Source: Eubacteriales bacterium (GTDB lineage: Bacteria > Bacillota > Clostridia > Oscillospirales > Butyricicoccaceae). From it: 47,203 nucleotides of DNA. The notes under the pieces were generated by a model, which saw only the letters and a program-made list of their open reading frames with translations, was not told the DNA's origin and did no database searches. Positions 36,015-47,203 of the stretch are shown here, piece by piece. Position 1 is the stretch's first letter. Each line of letters opens with the position of its first letter. The stretch spans positions 46,393 to 93,595 of the forward strand of contig JAUNGZ010000007.1 of the NCBI GenBank assembly GCA_030524205.1, given 5' to 3'. The position numbers and the translations under genes are program-made.

Positions 36015-36398
36015 ATGCACTATGTGGTTGATGACCGCGCTTTGCGCGCGGAAGATTTTCTTGCTTTGGCCAACTGTGTTTGGCCGGGCGACTATGATGC
36101 TGCTAAAACGTGTCAGGCACTGCAAAAAACACTCAATATTGCAGCGTATCAGGATGGGCGGTTGATCGGGTGTCTCAGAATTTTGTCGGACGGCTACTTT
36201 TTTGGCACCATCACAGAACTTTTGGTTCTGCCCGCGTTTCAGAGGAAAGGCATTGGTAGTCATCTGCTGAAGCTGGCAAAAGCCCATACGCCGACGCTGC
36301 TGTACTTCGGCGCACAGCAGGACGCAGAAGGGTTTTATGAAAAAAACGGGTGTCAAAGAGGGATGCAGTCTTATATCATCCCAAAGGCGGGGCGCTGA
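36015..36398 (+). CDS. GNAT family N-acetyltransferase
   Basis: A 127-residue acetyl-CoA-dependent acetyltransferase. The core fold signals are IGCLRILSDGYFFGTITELLVLPAFQRKGIG (split here: strand beta4 TELLVLPAF, then pyrophosphate loop QRKGIGSHLL) and the C-terminal LYFGAQQDAEGFYEKNGC, a typical GNAT end. The substrate cannot be predicted. AAGGAG precedes ATG 36015 at 12 bases, a little far. It may be read through from the preceding exported-protein gene (17-base gap) and shares a terminator with nfnB. Confidence 0.88.
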   Translation: MHYVVDDRALRAEDFLALANCVWPGDYDAAKTCQALQKTLNIAAYQDGRLIGCLRILSDGYFFGTITELLVLPAFQRKGIGSHLLKLAKAHTPTLLYFGAQQDAEGFYEKNGCQRGMQSYIIPKAGR

Positions 36399-36430
36399 GC
36401 AAAGCTGCGTCGTTGCTGTATGTGCATTTA

Positions 36431-36476
36431 AAAAGGTAAGGCGTCGTCGCTTTCGTGCGATGACGCCTTACCTTTT
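36431..36476. terminator. Bidirectional terminator between the GNAT gene and nfnB
   Basis: A 20-position stem (36431-36450 with 36457-36476, one weak pair), loop TTTCGT, A/T ends on both sides. Confidence 0.92.
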
Positions 36477-36494
36477 GCCATATCTATGATATTT

Positions 36495-37883
36495 TTACTT
36501 GTTTTGAATGTATTTGTCCATCGCCTCGGCGGCGCGCTTGCCCGCGCCCATGGCGAGGATGACGGTGGCGGCGCCGGTCACGGCGTCGCCGCCTGCGAAC
36601 ACGCCGTCCTTGGACGTGATGCCGTGCTCGTCGTCCGCGACGATGCAGCCCTTGCGGTTGGTGTCAAGCCCGGGCGTGGTCGTGCGGATGAGCGGGTTCG
36701 GGCTCGTGCCGATGGCCGCGATCACGCAGTCAAGGTCGAGCGTGAACTCGCTGCCTTCAACCGGCACGGGGCGGCGGCGGCCCGACTCGTCCGGCTCGCC
36801 CAGCTCCATCTGCTGGCACTTCATGCCGCAGACATTGTAATTCTCGTCGGACAGCACCTCGAGCGGCGCGGTCAGGAATTTGAAAATAATGCCCTCTTCC
36901 TTGGCGTGCTCGATCTCTTCCAGACGGGCGGGGAGCTCCTTCTCCGAGCGGCGGTAGACGATGTAGACGTCCTCCGCGCCCATGCGCTTGGCGCAGCGAG
37001 CAGCGTCCATCGCGACGTTGCCGCCGCCGACGACCGCGACCTTGTGCGCGTGGAAAATCGGGGTGTCCGAATCGTCCTTGTATGCCTTCATCAGGTTGAT
37101 GCGGGTCAGGTACTCGTTGGCCGAATAAACGCCGTTCGCGTTTTCGCCCGGCACGCCGATGAACGTCGGCAGGCCCGCGCCCGAGCCGACAAAGACCGCC
37201 TCAAAGCCGTCCGCGAACAGCTCGTCGATCGTTTCGCTTCTGCCAACGACGAAGTTCAGCACAAATTCTACGCCGAGATCCTTCAGCGTGTCGATTTCCT
37301 TCTGGACGATGGCCTTGGGCAGACGGAACTCGGGAATGCCGTACATCAGTACGCCGCCCGCAGTATGTAAGGCCTCAAAAACGGTTACCTCATAGCCCAT
37401 GCGCGCCAGATCGCCCGCGCAGGTCAGCCCCGCGGGGCCCGCGCCGACGATTGCGCACTTATGGCCGTTGGAAACGGGCTTTTCCGGCTTTTCCTCGCCG
37501 TGTTCGCGCGCGTAGTCGGCGGCGAAGCGCTCCAAGCGGCCGATGGCGACCGGCTCGCCCTTGATGCCGCGCACGCACTTGCACTCACATTGGCTCTCCT
37601 GCGGGCAGACGCGGCCGCAGACGGCGGGCAGGGCGGAGGTCTCCTTGATCTTGGCGGCGGCTTCGAGGAACTTGCCCTCGGCCACCAGCGCGATGAATTC
37701 AGGGATCTTGACTTGTACGGGGCAGCCCGCGATGCAGGGCTTGTTTTTGCAGTTTAAGCACCGCTGCGCTTCCTCGATCGCCATTTCGGGCGTGTAGCCG
37801 AGCGTAACCTCTTCAAAGTTTTTATTGCGGACGTTGGCGTCCTGCTCGGGCATGGGGATTTTATTGGGATTCATGTTCGGCAT
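36495..37883 (-). CDS. nfnB: NfnB: large subunit of electron-bifurcating NADH-dependent ferredoxin:NADP+ oxidoreductase
   Basis: With NfnA it couples NADH and reduced ferredoxin oxidation to NADP+ reduction through flavin-based bifurcation. The 462-residue protein has an N-terminal Fe-S region (CLNCKNKPCIAGC near 42, CGRVCPQESQCECKC near 89), the FAD site CAIVGAGPAGLTCAGDLA, and the NADP site VAVVGGGNVAMDAARCAKRMG with DVYIVYRRSE. A final flavin motif is GVFAGGDAVTG. It is homologous to the glutamate synthase small subunit (often annotated gltA/gltD); the adjacent nfnA gene decides for Nfn. ATG 37883 follows AGGAGG and lies two bases after the nfnA stop. Confidence 0.93.
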   Translation of the reverse strand: MPNMNPNKIPMPEQDANVRNKNFEEVTLGYTPEMAIEEAQRCLNCKNKPCIAGCPVQVKIPEFIALVAEGKFLEAAAKIKETSALPAVCGRVCPQESQCECKCVRGIKGEPVAIGRLERFAADYAREHGEEKPEKPVSNGHKCAIVGAGPAGLTCAGDLARMGYEVTVFEALHTAGGVLMYGIPEFRLPKAIVQKEIDTLKDLGVEFVLNFVVGRSETIDELFADGFEAVFVGSGAGLPTFIGVPGENANGVYSANEYLTRINLMKAYKDDSDTPIFHAHKVAVVGGGNVAMDAARCAKRMGAEDVYIVYRRSEKELPARLEEIEHAKEEGIIFKFLTAPLEVLSDENYNVCGMKCQQMELGEPDESGRRRPVPVEGSEFTLDLDCVIAAIGTSPNPLIRTTTPGLDTNRKGCIVADDEHGITSKDGVFAGGDAVTGAATVILAMGAGKRAAEAMDKYIQNK

Positions 37884-37885
37884 CG

Positions 37886-38731
37886 TTATTTGACCTCCTG
37901 CTTCATCAGGTTGCATTCGTGGCGCTCCACGGCGGCTTTTTCCTGCGCCTTGTACATTGCGCCGCGGCGCATCGAGCCGTCGAAATCGACCAGATGGCCG
38001 TCGAAGTCCGGGCCGTCGACGCAGGCGAATTTGGTTTCGCCGCCGACCGTCAGGCGGCAGCCGCCGCACATGCCCGTGCCGTCCACCATGATGGTGTTCA
38101 TCGAAACAATGGTCTTGATGCCATAAGGGCGCGTGGTTTCGCAGACGAACTTCATCATAATCATAGGTCCGATGGCGATGACGCAGTCGTACTGGTTGCC
38201 CGCGTCGATCAGCTCTTTCAGCACCTGTGTCACGAGCGCCTTGCGGCCGTTCGAGCCGTCGTCCGTGACGACGTGCAGGTTCGTGCAGGCGGCGCGCATC
38301 TCGTCCTCAAGGATGATGATGTCCTTGGAACGGAAGCCCGCGATCAAATCGACCTCGCAGCCCATTTCATGCAGCTTTTTAGCCTGCGGGTAGGCGATGG
38401 CGCAGCCGAGGCCGCCGCCGACAACGGCGACCTTTTTCAGCCCTTCCAGCTCGCTTGCGCGGCCGAGAGGACCGACAAAGTCGTGCAGGCAGTCGCCCGC
38501 GTTTTTCTCCCCCAGCGCGATGGTCGTTGCGCCGACCTCCTGAAAAATGATCGTGACCGTGCCCTTTTTCCGGTCAAAATCCGCGATGGTCAGCGGAATC
38601 CGCTCGCCGTCCTCCGAAACACGCAGGATGATAAATTGTCCCGGCTCCGCTTTGCGCGCTACGTGCGGCGCGTCAACTACCATCTGCTTTGTGTTTGCGT
38701 TTAATGTCTTTTTCTCTAAGATCTGATACAC
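37886..38731 (-). CDS. nfnA: NfnA: small subunit of the NfnAB bifurcating transhydrogenase
   Basis: A 281-residue FAD/NAD-binding subunit of the dihydroorotate-dehydrogenase-electron-transfer (PyrK-like) family that takes electrons from NADH. The FAD domain has GQFIILRVSEDGERIPLTIAD, the NAD domain VAVVGGGLGCAIAYPQAKKL, and the 2Fe-2S cysteine set GMCGGCRLTVGGETKFACVDGP (CGGC...C). The start is GTG 38731 with AAGGAGG ten bases upstream; no in-frame ATG fits. It is the first gene of the nfnAB operon. The promoter has a palindrome in its spacer and a tandem repeat farther upstream, suggesting redox or carbon control, which is inference. Confidence 0.94.
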   Translation of the reverse strand: MYQILEKKTLNANTKQMVVDAPHVARKAEPGQFIILRVSEDGERIPLTIADFDRKKGTVTIIFQEVGATTIALGEKNAGDCLHDFVGPLGRASELEGLKKVAVVGGGLGCAIAYPQAKKLHEMGCEVDLIAGFRSKDIIILEDEMRAACTNLHVVTDDGSNGRKALVTQVLKELIDAGNQYDCVIAIGPMIMMKFVCETTRPYGIKTIVSMNTIMVDGTGMCGGCRLTVGGETKFACVDGPDFDGHLVDFDGSMRRGAMYKAQEKAAVERHECNLMKQEVK

Positions 38732-38772
38732 TCTTCAAGTACCTCCTTGCGTTTGTCGCATCGAACAGTATT

Positions 38773-38801
38773 ATTATACTGGTTTAGCGCGCTAAACGCA
38801 A
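38773..38801 (-). promoter_or_regulatory. nfnAB promoter with a 16-base palindrome in its spacer
   Basis: On the minus strand TTGCGT (38801-38796), 17 bases, perfect TATAAT (38778-38773). GTTTAGCGCGCTAAAC at 38782-38797 is a perfect palindrome filling the spacer and touching the -35, a typical repressor position. It does not match the Rex box (TTGTTAA-N4-TTAACAA). Confidence 0.75.
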
Positions 38802-38838
38802 GCAAAAAAGGGACAGGAAATGATACTTTTTGGGCGGA

Positions 38839-38869
38839 ATTTGTATTTCCAAACCGTTATTTGTATTTC
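38839..38869. repeat. Two direct ATTTGTATTTC repeats, 20 bases apart
   Basis: Identical 11-mers at 38839-38849 and 38859-38869, about two helical turns apart, between the end of the amidase gene and the nfnA promoter (roughly 40-70 bases upstream of its -35). They could be an activator site. Confidence 0.55.
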
Positions 38870-38876
38870 TGTACGC

Positions 38877-39623
38877 TCAATAGTTCAAAACGATATAATC
38901 ACCCGATACATAGCCCTCATATTCGTCATATCGAACGGCAAACCATCCATCGTACTGGCCGAGCACAAATAGCTGCGCGCCGTCCGGTGCTTTGCCGATA
39001 ATAGGGGCTGTCAGCGAAGGAGCGGAGCGGATATTCAGATTGCCGGACTCAGTTTCAACTGTCGCGGTCTGGATCGGCTGGGGTTCCACAAAGGGAAGAT
39101 GGAAATACTCGGTCAATGACAGCGCGACATTGCGCCCGATGTCGTCAATGTGGCTGCGAATCCATTCGGCGTCTGCCGGATTATCGTGATAGGCGAACTC
39201 GATTAAGACGGACGGAGCAAGAGGGCGGGTCACTTCCCCGAGTGAAGTGGTCGGACGTGTGCGAACGTCATTGGGGTTGGGATAAATAGCCTTTAGGCCG
39301 GCCGCGATTGTTTCCGCAAGTTGTCCGCTGCGCAGGGAATCAGGGTAATAATAGACGTCTGTTCCGCGCAGTTGGCCGGATAGGTTGACCGGCGCCGCGT
39401 TGGAATGGAGCGCGATATGCGCATCGTAAGCTCCCTCGTTGGACGCGCGAATAGAGGAAGCGGCTGTCATATCGGGCGTGTTCCGCGTGAATTCAATACC
39501 TGAGGCTGTGAGGTACGGAATCATGGCGTCTGCGATTTGGTTCATATAAAATTCCTCTGTGCCGAGGCCGTCGTAATAGACGTTGTATTCCTGCGTTGAG
39601 GGCGACAAATAAATACTGGGCAT
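38877..39623 (-). CDS. N-acetylmuramoyl-L-alanine amidase-like (Amidase_3) protein with SH3 domain
   Basis: A 248-residue putative peptidoglycan amidase. The Amidase_3 domain spans about 1-178: Glu23/24 in GTEEFYMN, His73 in ALHSNAA and catalytic Glu142 in VLIEFAYHDNP are in the expected places. The first zinc ligand, normally the His of DPGHGG, is missing: the segment reads IYLSPSTQEYN. This variant start occurs in some clostridial amidases. A C-terminal bacterial SH3 domain (about 187-246, GNLNIRSAPSLTAPIIG, DGWFAVRYDEYEGYVSGDYI) probably binds the wall. There is no signal peptide, so it may act on lysis, as mother-cell spore hydrolases do. Ribosome site GGAGG. Confidence 0.85.
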   Translation of the reverse strand: MPSIYLSPSTQEYNVYYDGLGTEEFYMNQIADAMIPYLTASGIEFTRNTPDMTAASSIRASNEGAYDAHIALHSNAAPVNLSGQLRGTDVYYYPDSLRSGQLAETIAAGLKAIYPNPNDVRTRPTTSLGEVTRPLAPSVLIEFAYHDNPADAEWIRSHIDDIGRNVALSLTEYFHLPFVEPQPIQTATVETESGNLNIRSAPSLTAPIIGKAPDGAQLFVLGQYDGWFAVRYDEYEGYVSGDYIVLNY

Positions 39624-40050
39624 AACATTACCTCCGTAATAGCGTTTCTCATTGGCAAATTATGCCGAGCTGTACAAAACGGTCACAAAGGCGCGGTTCT
39701 CAGCAAGGGAACGCCGCGCAGGCGGCGGACGGCGCGGAATGGCGGTAAAGGTGTCTATTGCATCCTGTCTGAATTTTTAAGCATGACAGCGGACGCGCAC
39801 TATTGCGCAATGACAGCGCATAGCGGTTGGTTTTGCTGGACGTATCAGCGGCCATACTGAGTGATTGACTGCATTATTTGCGCTAAATTTGCAATAACGG
39901 AACCGTTATAAAACAAATGCCCAAGCCTTGGCGGCAAAGAAACACTTAATAAATAAGGAGAATAACCCTTGCATTTTTATAAAAAGCTTGTATAATAAAT
40001 CTCGATATATAAAATTGGTTTTGTAAAACCACAATTGGGAGGACATTTTA
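39624..40050. other. 427-base gene-free region upstream of the amino-acid importer
   Basis: It holds the amidase ribosome site, two ATGACAGCG direct repeats (near 39783 and 39810), a TTGCGCAA palindrome between them, a 7+7 inverted repeat ATAACGG-AA-CCGTTAT (about 39893-39908), the importer promoter (39969-39996) and a small hairpin in the leader (TGGTTTT-GT-AAAACCA, about 40017-40032). No credible coding frame was seen. Confidence 0.5.
39969..39996 (+). promoter_or_regulatory. Predicted promoter of the amino-acid ABC importer
   Basis: TTGCAT (39969-39974), 16 bases, perfect TATAAT (39991-39996). Confidence 0.75.
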
Positions 40051-40857
40051 ATGAAGAAGTTTGTTTGCGCGCTGCTTGCCGGCGTGATGAGTATGAGCCT
40101 TTTGGCAGGCTGCGGTTCCAAGCCGACTGAGCCGGACGCGAATGCGCCTGCGGACGGCGGCGAGAATAACACGACTGCCGGTGAAACGCTGCGCATGGTG
40201 ACCAACGCCGCATTTGCGCCGTATGAGTTTGTGGACGATAATGGCGAAGTCGCCGGCATTGATGCGGAAATTGCGGCCGCGATCGCGGAAAAGCTCGGAA
40301 TGAAGCTTGAAATTACCGACATGGCGTTTGAATCGCTGCTTCCTGCGCTGCAGTCGGGTTCGGCGGATATCATTCTGGCTGGCATGACGGTTAACGCCGA
40401 GCGTCAGGAAAGCGTAGATTTCACGGATTCGTATGCCAAGGGCGTGCAGGTTATCATTGTGCCGGAGGGTTCTGAAATTGCGGGTCCGGATGATTTGAAC
40501 GGCAAGCAGATCGGTGTGCAGACCGGTACGACGGGCGACCAGTACTGCTCGGATACGCCGGAGAACGGCGGCTTTGGCGAAGACGCGGTGCAGCGTTATG
40601 ACAACGGCCCGCTTGCGGTTGCGGCGCTGCTGAACGGTCAGGTAGATGCGGTCGTCATTGACAACGAGCCGGCCAAGGCGCTGGTGGCGGCGAACGAAGG
40701 CCTGAAGATTCTGGATACCGCGTATACGGATGAGGATTATGCCGCAGCGGTACAGAAGGGTAATACGGAACTGCTTGATAAGGTGAATGCGGCGCTCGAG
40801 GAGCTCAAGGCCGATGGAACCATCGACGAGATTCTGGCGAAGTATATTCACGAATAA
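40051..40857 (+). CDS. Polar amino-acid ABC transporter, substrate-binding lipoprotein
   Basis: A 268-residue lipoprotein that binds an amino acid outside the membrane. The lipobox is LLAGC (lipidated Cys about 21), followed by a Pro/Asp/Asn-rich linker. The binding domain (about 47-268) is the SBP family 3 fold: LRMVTNAAFAPYEFVDDNGEVAGIDAEIAAAIAEKLG, SLLPALQSGSADIILAGMTVNAERQESVDFTDSY, and IGVQTGTTGDQY. The type suggests glutamine, glutamate, arginine or cystine; the exact ligand cannot be assigned. It is the first gene of a three-gene operon, with an attenuating hairpin before the permease. Confidence 0.95.
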   Translation: MKKFVCALLAGVMSMSLLAGCGSKPTEPDANAPADGGENNTTAGETLRMVTNAAFAPYEFVDDNGEVAGIDAEIAAAIAEKLGMKLEITDMAFESLLPALQSGSADIILAGMTVNAERQESVDFTDSYAKGVQVIIVPEGSEIAGPDDLNGKQIGVQTGTTGDQYCSDTPENGGFGEDAVQRYDNGPLAVAALLNGQVDAVVIDNEPAKALVAANEGLKILDTAYTDEDYAAAVQKGNTELLDKVNAALEELKADGTIDEILAKYIHE

Positions 40858-40875
40858 AATGTTTTTGGAGAATAG

Positions 40876-40903
40876 GGGGACGGCGCAAGCCGCCCCTTCT
40901 TTT
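40876..40903 (+). terminator. Attenuating hairpin between the binding protein and permease genes
   Basis: GGGG-A-CGGC (40876-40884) pairs with GCCGCCCC (40889-40896) around GCAA with one bulged A, followed by TTCTTTT. It would make binding-protein mRNA more abundant than permease mRNA. Confidence 0.7.
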
Positions 40904-40934
40904 CCTAATTAGAAAAAGAAAAGGGGGATAAGGC

Positions 40935-41720
40935 GTGACGGAACTTACTTTTGCGAATTGGCTGGGAACTGTGCCCGAGTGGCTGGCCGGTTGGCCGGAA
41001 GGCGTACAGCGATTGTTTTTTCAATTTTATCAAACCTTTGTTTATCAGGACCGGTGGACGTTTTTTACAAACGGCTTAAAAACGACCTTTTTGATCACGC
41101 TCGGCGCGCTGCTGCTCGGCGTGCTGATTGGTGTGCTGGTTGCGGTCGTCCGCTCCGCACACGACTCCAGACGCGCGGGCGCGCGGCCCAATCTGGTGCT
41201 CAACTTTTTCAACACCGTCTGCAAGCTGTATTTAACTGTCATTCGCGGCACGCCTATGATGGTGCAGCTGCTGATAATGGGGTACGTTATTCTGAAACCG
41301 CGCGGGGAACAGGCGGTTTTGGTAACGGCGATCGTCGCTTTTGGCATTAACTCGGGCGCTTACGTGGCGGAGATCGTGCGGTCCGGCATCATGTCGATCA
41401 GTGCGGGGCAGATGGAAGCTGGGCGCTCGCTTGGCTTGACATACGGGAAAACCATGTGGTACATCATCATCCCGCAGGCTATTAAAAACATTCTGCCGGC
41501 GCTTGGCAATGAAATGATCACGCTGATTAAGGAAACCTCGATCGTTACCGTAATTGCGGGTAAGGATTTGACCAAGGCGGCGCAGGTCATCGTGACAAAA
41601 ACCAATCAGTATCTGGTGCCATATATCAGTCTGGCGGTTATCTATTTGGTTATTGTTCTTATTTTGACCAAGCTGCTCGGGCTGCTTGAAAGGAGGCTGC
41701 GTACCAGTGATCGCCGTTAA
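40935..41720 (+). CDS. Polar amino-acid ABC transporter, permease
   Basis: A 261-residue membrane subunit of the HisM/GlnP family with about five helices. The N-terminal soluble stretch is about 45 residues. Then [25 protein letters not shown] and the family EAA-type loop [38 protein letters not shown] (shown in parts: [28 protein letters not shown]) contact the ATPase. [13 protein letters not shown] is also typical. The start is GTG 40935 after GGGGGATAAGG. The stop lies 11 bases inside the ATPase gene. Confidence 0.95.
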   Translation: MTELTFANWLGTVPEWLAGWPEGVQRLFFQFYQTFVYQDRWTFFTNGLKTTFLITLGALLLGVLIGVLVAVVRSAHDSRRAGARPNLVLNFFNTVCKLYLTVIRGTPMMVQLLIMGYVILKPRGEQAVLVTAIVAFGINSGAYVAEIVRSGIMSISAGQMEAGRSLGLTYGKTMWYIIIPQAIKNILPALGNEMITLIKETSIVTVIAGKDLTKAAQVIVTKTNQYLVPYISLAVIYLVIVLILTKLLGLLERRLRTSDRR

Positions 41721-42429
41721 AAATTTGTGCAAGGCCTTCGGTGAAAACGAAGTGCTCAAGGGCGTCAACGAACATATTGAGAAGGGCGAGAAGGTCGTTA
41801 TCATCGGGCCGTCCGGCTCGGGCAAGTCCACCTTCCTGCGCTGTCTGAACCTGCTCGAGGAGCCGACCGGCGGCAGCATTATCTTTGAGGGACAGAATAT
41901 CACCGCGAAGGATACCGACATCAACCTGATCCGACGCAAAATGGGTATGGTGTTCCAACAGTTCAATTTGTTTCCGCATCTGACGGTCAAGGAGAATATC
42001 AAACTCGCGCCGGTCAAGCTGAAAATCATGGCCGACGAGGAAGCGGATAAGCGCGCCCTGCAGCTTTTGGAACGCGTCGGCCTGCCCGATAAGGCGGACA
42101 GCTATCCGATCCAGCTTTCCGGCGGGCAGCAGCAGCGCATTGCGATTGCGCGCGCGCTCGCCATGAATCCGGATGTGATGCTGTTTGACGAACCAACCTC
42201 GGCGCTTGATCCCGAGATGGTCGGCGAGGTGCTTGAAATTATGAAGGAACTGGCGGAGGACGGTATGACCATGGTCGTGGTGACGCACGAAATGGGCTTT
42301 GCCCGAGAGGTTGCCACCCGCGTGCTGTTTATGGACGGCGGCAACATTGTCGAGCAAAATGAGCCAAAGGCCTTCTTCGCAAACCCGCAGAACCCGCGGT
42401 TAAAGGATTTTCTATCTAAGGTGCTTTGA
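41707..42429 (+). CDS. Polar amino-acid ABC transporter, ATP-binding protein
   Basis: A 240-residue ATPase of the GlnQ/HisP family energising the importer. It has Walker [10 protein letters not shown] (about 33-41), Q-loop [14 protein letters not shown], signature [15 protein letters not shown], Walker [16 protein letters not shown], and the switch His in VVTHEMGFA. The frame is open from TTG 41686, but the AAGGAGG (41689-41695) lies inside that stretch and directs initiation at GTG 41707, giving a normal family N terminus ([12 protein letters not shown]). Overlap with the permease gene indicates coupling. glnQ is the nearest named relative. Confidence 0.95.
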   Translation: MIAVKNLCKAFGENEVLKGVNEHIEKGEKVVIIGPSGSGKSTFLRCLNLLEEPTGGSIIFEGQNITAKDTDINLIRRKMGMVFQQFNLFPHLTVKENIKLAPVKLKIMADEEADKRALQLLERVGLPDKADSYPIQLSGGQQQRIAIARALAMNPDVMLFDEPTSALDPEMVGEVLEIMKELAEDGMTMVVVTHEMGFAREVATRVLFMDGGNIVEQNEPKAFFANPQNPRLKDFLSKVL

Positions 42430-42462
42430 AAGAACAGCCTTCCAAACGGAAGGCTGTTCTTT
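42429..42462. terminator. First terminator after the ABC operon
   Basis: A perfect 15-pair stem (42429-42443 with 42448-42462), loop AAAC; it starts at the last base of the ATPase stop codon. Confidence 0.88.
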
Positions 42463-42477
42463 GGCGTAGAAATGAAA

Positions 42478-42509
42478 AAAAGCGGACGGTTATATAACCG
42501 TCCGCTTTT
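42478..42509. terminator. Second terminator, a perfect 32-base palindrome
   Basis: The segment 42478-42509 is fully self-complementary (AAAAGCGGACGGTTAT and its complement) with A/T ends. Together with the hairpin before it, it insulates rpoB from the ABC operon. Confidence 0.85.
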
Positions 42510-42527
42510 ATAAATACAAAAATATCC

Positions 42528-42557
42528 TTGACTTGTCATGAAAAACCATGGTATAAT
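42528..42557 (+). promoter_or_regulatory. Predicted promoter of rpoBC
   Basis: TTGACT (42528-42533), 18 bases, perfect TATAAT (42552-42557). A leader of about 145 bases follows with a small stem ATCGGG/CCCGAT near 42574-42593. Confidence 0.75.
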
Positions 42558-42710
42558 AAAACGCTCAACAATATCGGGCGAATTGTCCCGATTCCTAAAT
42601 ACATGTTAGCACGACCCGCAGGGGATTGCAAGACTAAAATTTAGATTTTTGCCACGCCGCCGGGCGTATCAACACCAACACAGCCGAAAGAAACGGAGTG
42701 ATCAAAGCAC

Positions 42711-46418
<3,708 letters not shown>

Positions 46419-46475
46419 CGCCATGCCGGAACAATCAAAATCGTCTGCTAACAGGGAAGGAGCATCTTAAAATAT

Positions 46476-47203
46476 ATGGGATATCATACGTTTAACGCCA
46501 TCAAGATCGGTCTGGCTTCGCCCAGCCTGATCCGCGAGTGGTCGTACGGTGAAGTTAAAAAACCCGAAACCATCAACTACCGCACGCTCAAGCCTGAAAA
46601 GGACGGCCTTTTCTGCGAGCGCATCTTTGGCCCCACCAAGGACTGGGAGTGTCACTGCGGTAAATATAAAAAGGTCCGCTTTAAAGGCAAGGTCTGCGAT
46701 AAGTGCGGCGTCGAGGTGACGCGCGCCAAGGTTCGCCGCGAGCGCATGGGTCACATCGAGCTGGCAGCGCCCGTATCGCATATCTGGTATTTCAAGGGCA
46801 TTCCGTCGCGCATGGGCCTGATCCTCGACATCAGCCCGCGCGTGCTGGAAAAGGTTCTGTATTTTGCCAACTATATCGTCATTGATCCGGGCGATACGCC
46901 GCTGATGAAGAAGCAGATCCTGACCGAGGCCGAGTACCGCGATATGCGCGAAAAGTATGAGGACGACTTCAAGGCCGGCATGGGCGCGGAGTCTATCAAG
47001 GCGCTGCTCGCCGAGCTCGATCTTGACCAACTGTCCAAGAAACTGACCGCCGAGCTGAAGGAGGCGTCCGGCCAGAAGCGCCTGCGCCTGATCAAGCGTC
47101 TTGAGGTCGTCGAGTCGTTCCGCCTGTCCGGCAACCGCCCCGAGTGGATGATTATGGACGTGGTGCCGGTCATTCCGCCCGAGATCCGCCCGATGGTGCA
47201 GCT
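46476..47203 (+). CDS. rpoC: RNA polymerase beta' subunit, 5' part only
   Basis: The first 242 codons of beta'; the frame runs to the window edge. The N terminus [20 protein letters not shown] is followed by the zinc-binding set CHCGKYK...CDKCGVEV (about 65-90) and [29 protein letters not shown] (in parts: [18 protein letters not shown]). The last visible stretch, [24 protein letters not shown], precedes the lid and active-site regions (in part: [16 protein letters not shown]). ATG 46476 is 57 bases after rpoB, with AAGGAG about 12 bases before it. Confidence 0.98.
   Translation, partial: MGYHTFNAIKIGLASPSLIREWSYGEVKKPETINYRTLKPEKDGLFCERIFGPTKDWECHCGKYKKVRFKGKVCDKCGVEVTRAKVRRERMGHIELAAPVSHIWYFKGIPSRMGLILDISPRVLEKVLYFANYIVIDPGDTPLMKKQILTEAEYRDMREKYEDDFKAGMGAESIKALLAELDLDQLSKKLTAELKEASGQKRLRLIKRLEVVESFRLSGNRPEWMIMDVVPVIPPEIRPMVQ

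Noticed and set aside
36495-37883. Small subunit of glutamate synthase (GltD/GltA)
   Set aside because: The sequence is compatible, but the coupled nfnA gene and the presence of another complete glutamate synthase set at 828-5843 favour NfnB.

Overview
The window reads as chromosome of a Gram-positive anaerobe of the Clostridia, most likely a gut Oscillospirales or Butyricicoccaceae-type butyrate producer; the genus is inference. Supporting signs are GC-rich codon use with canonical AGGAGG ribosome sites and TTGACA/TATAAT promoters, a T-box on thrS, YmxH and DivIVA-type proteins, type III glutamine synthetase, NfnAB, a group B [FeFe] hydrogenase, archaeal/eukaryal-type ProRS, and several SLH-domain proteins. 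I saw no phage, transposon, CRISPR, rRNA or tRNA.

Layout. (1) 1-10380 is a nitrogen-assimilation locus. A minus-strand operon encodes a modular glutamate synthase (glutaminase, FMN/Fe-S synthase, ferredoxin, FAD oxidoreductase, GXGXG domain) and a GlnA cut by the window edge. It faces away from glnN (GSIII) and an ammonium channel fused to a PII protein. All three 5' leaders carry a terminator-like hairpin very close to the promoter, which suggests shared antitermination control. (2) 10419-12790 is an apbE / NusG-domain-II / Gx-transporter cassette, as in flavinylation and extracellular electron-transfer loci, followed by an Asn/Asp/Gly-rich lipoprotein. (3) 12791-17010 holds threonine ammonia-lyase, a DivIVA-like protein, a fumarase beta subunit without its alpha partner, and the hydrogenase. 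(4) 17100-20235 holds a polysaccharide deacetylase whose ribosome site lies in a terminator, ymxH, and rpsB-tsf with an intergenic hairpin. (5) 20247-28678 holds membrane proteins, an SLH-anchored serpin, T-box-controlled thrS-yczE, a small Cna-B-like protein and proS. (6) 28701-36476 holds an MscS channel, an SLH-anchored M13 (neprilysin-like) peptidase, L-lactate dehydrogenase, an SLH protein, a copper-amine-oxidase-N-like exported protein and a GNAT. (7) 36495-39623 holds nfnAB and an amidase lacking the usual first zinc histidine. (8) 39969-42509 is a polar amino-acid ABC importer. (9) 42528-47203 is rpoB and the start of rpoC, with their own promoter and apart from rplJL.

Working together, the first region captures ammonium and makes glutamine and glutamate. 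NfnAB supplies NADPH by electron bifurcation, and the hydrogenase and lactate dehydrogenase are reductant sinks or valves. The exported SLH serpin and SLH metallopeptidase, about 6 kb apart, look like a surface anti-protease/protease set suited to a host-associated life. The points most worth a second look are the SLH-serpin, the three-operon leader-terminator theme, the T-box-controlled YczE-type membrane protein, and the palindromes in the amt and nfn promoters.
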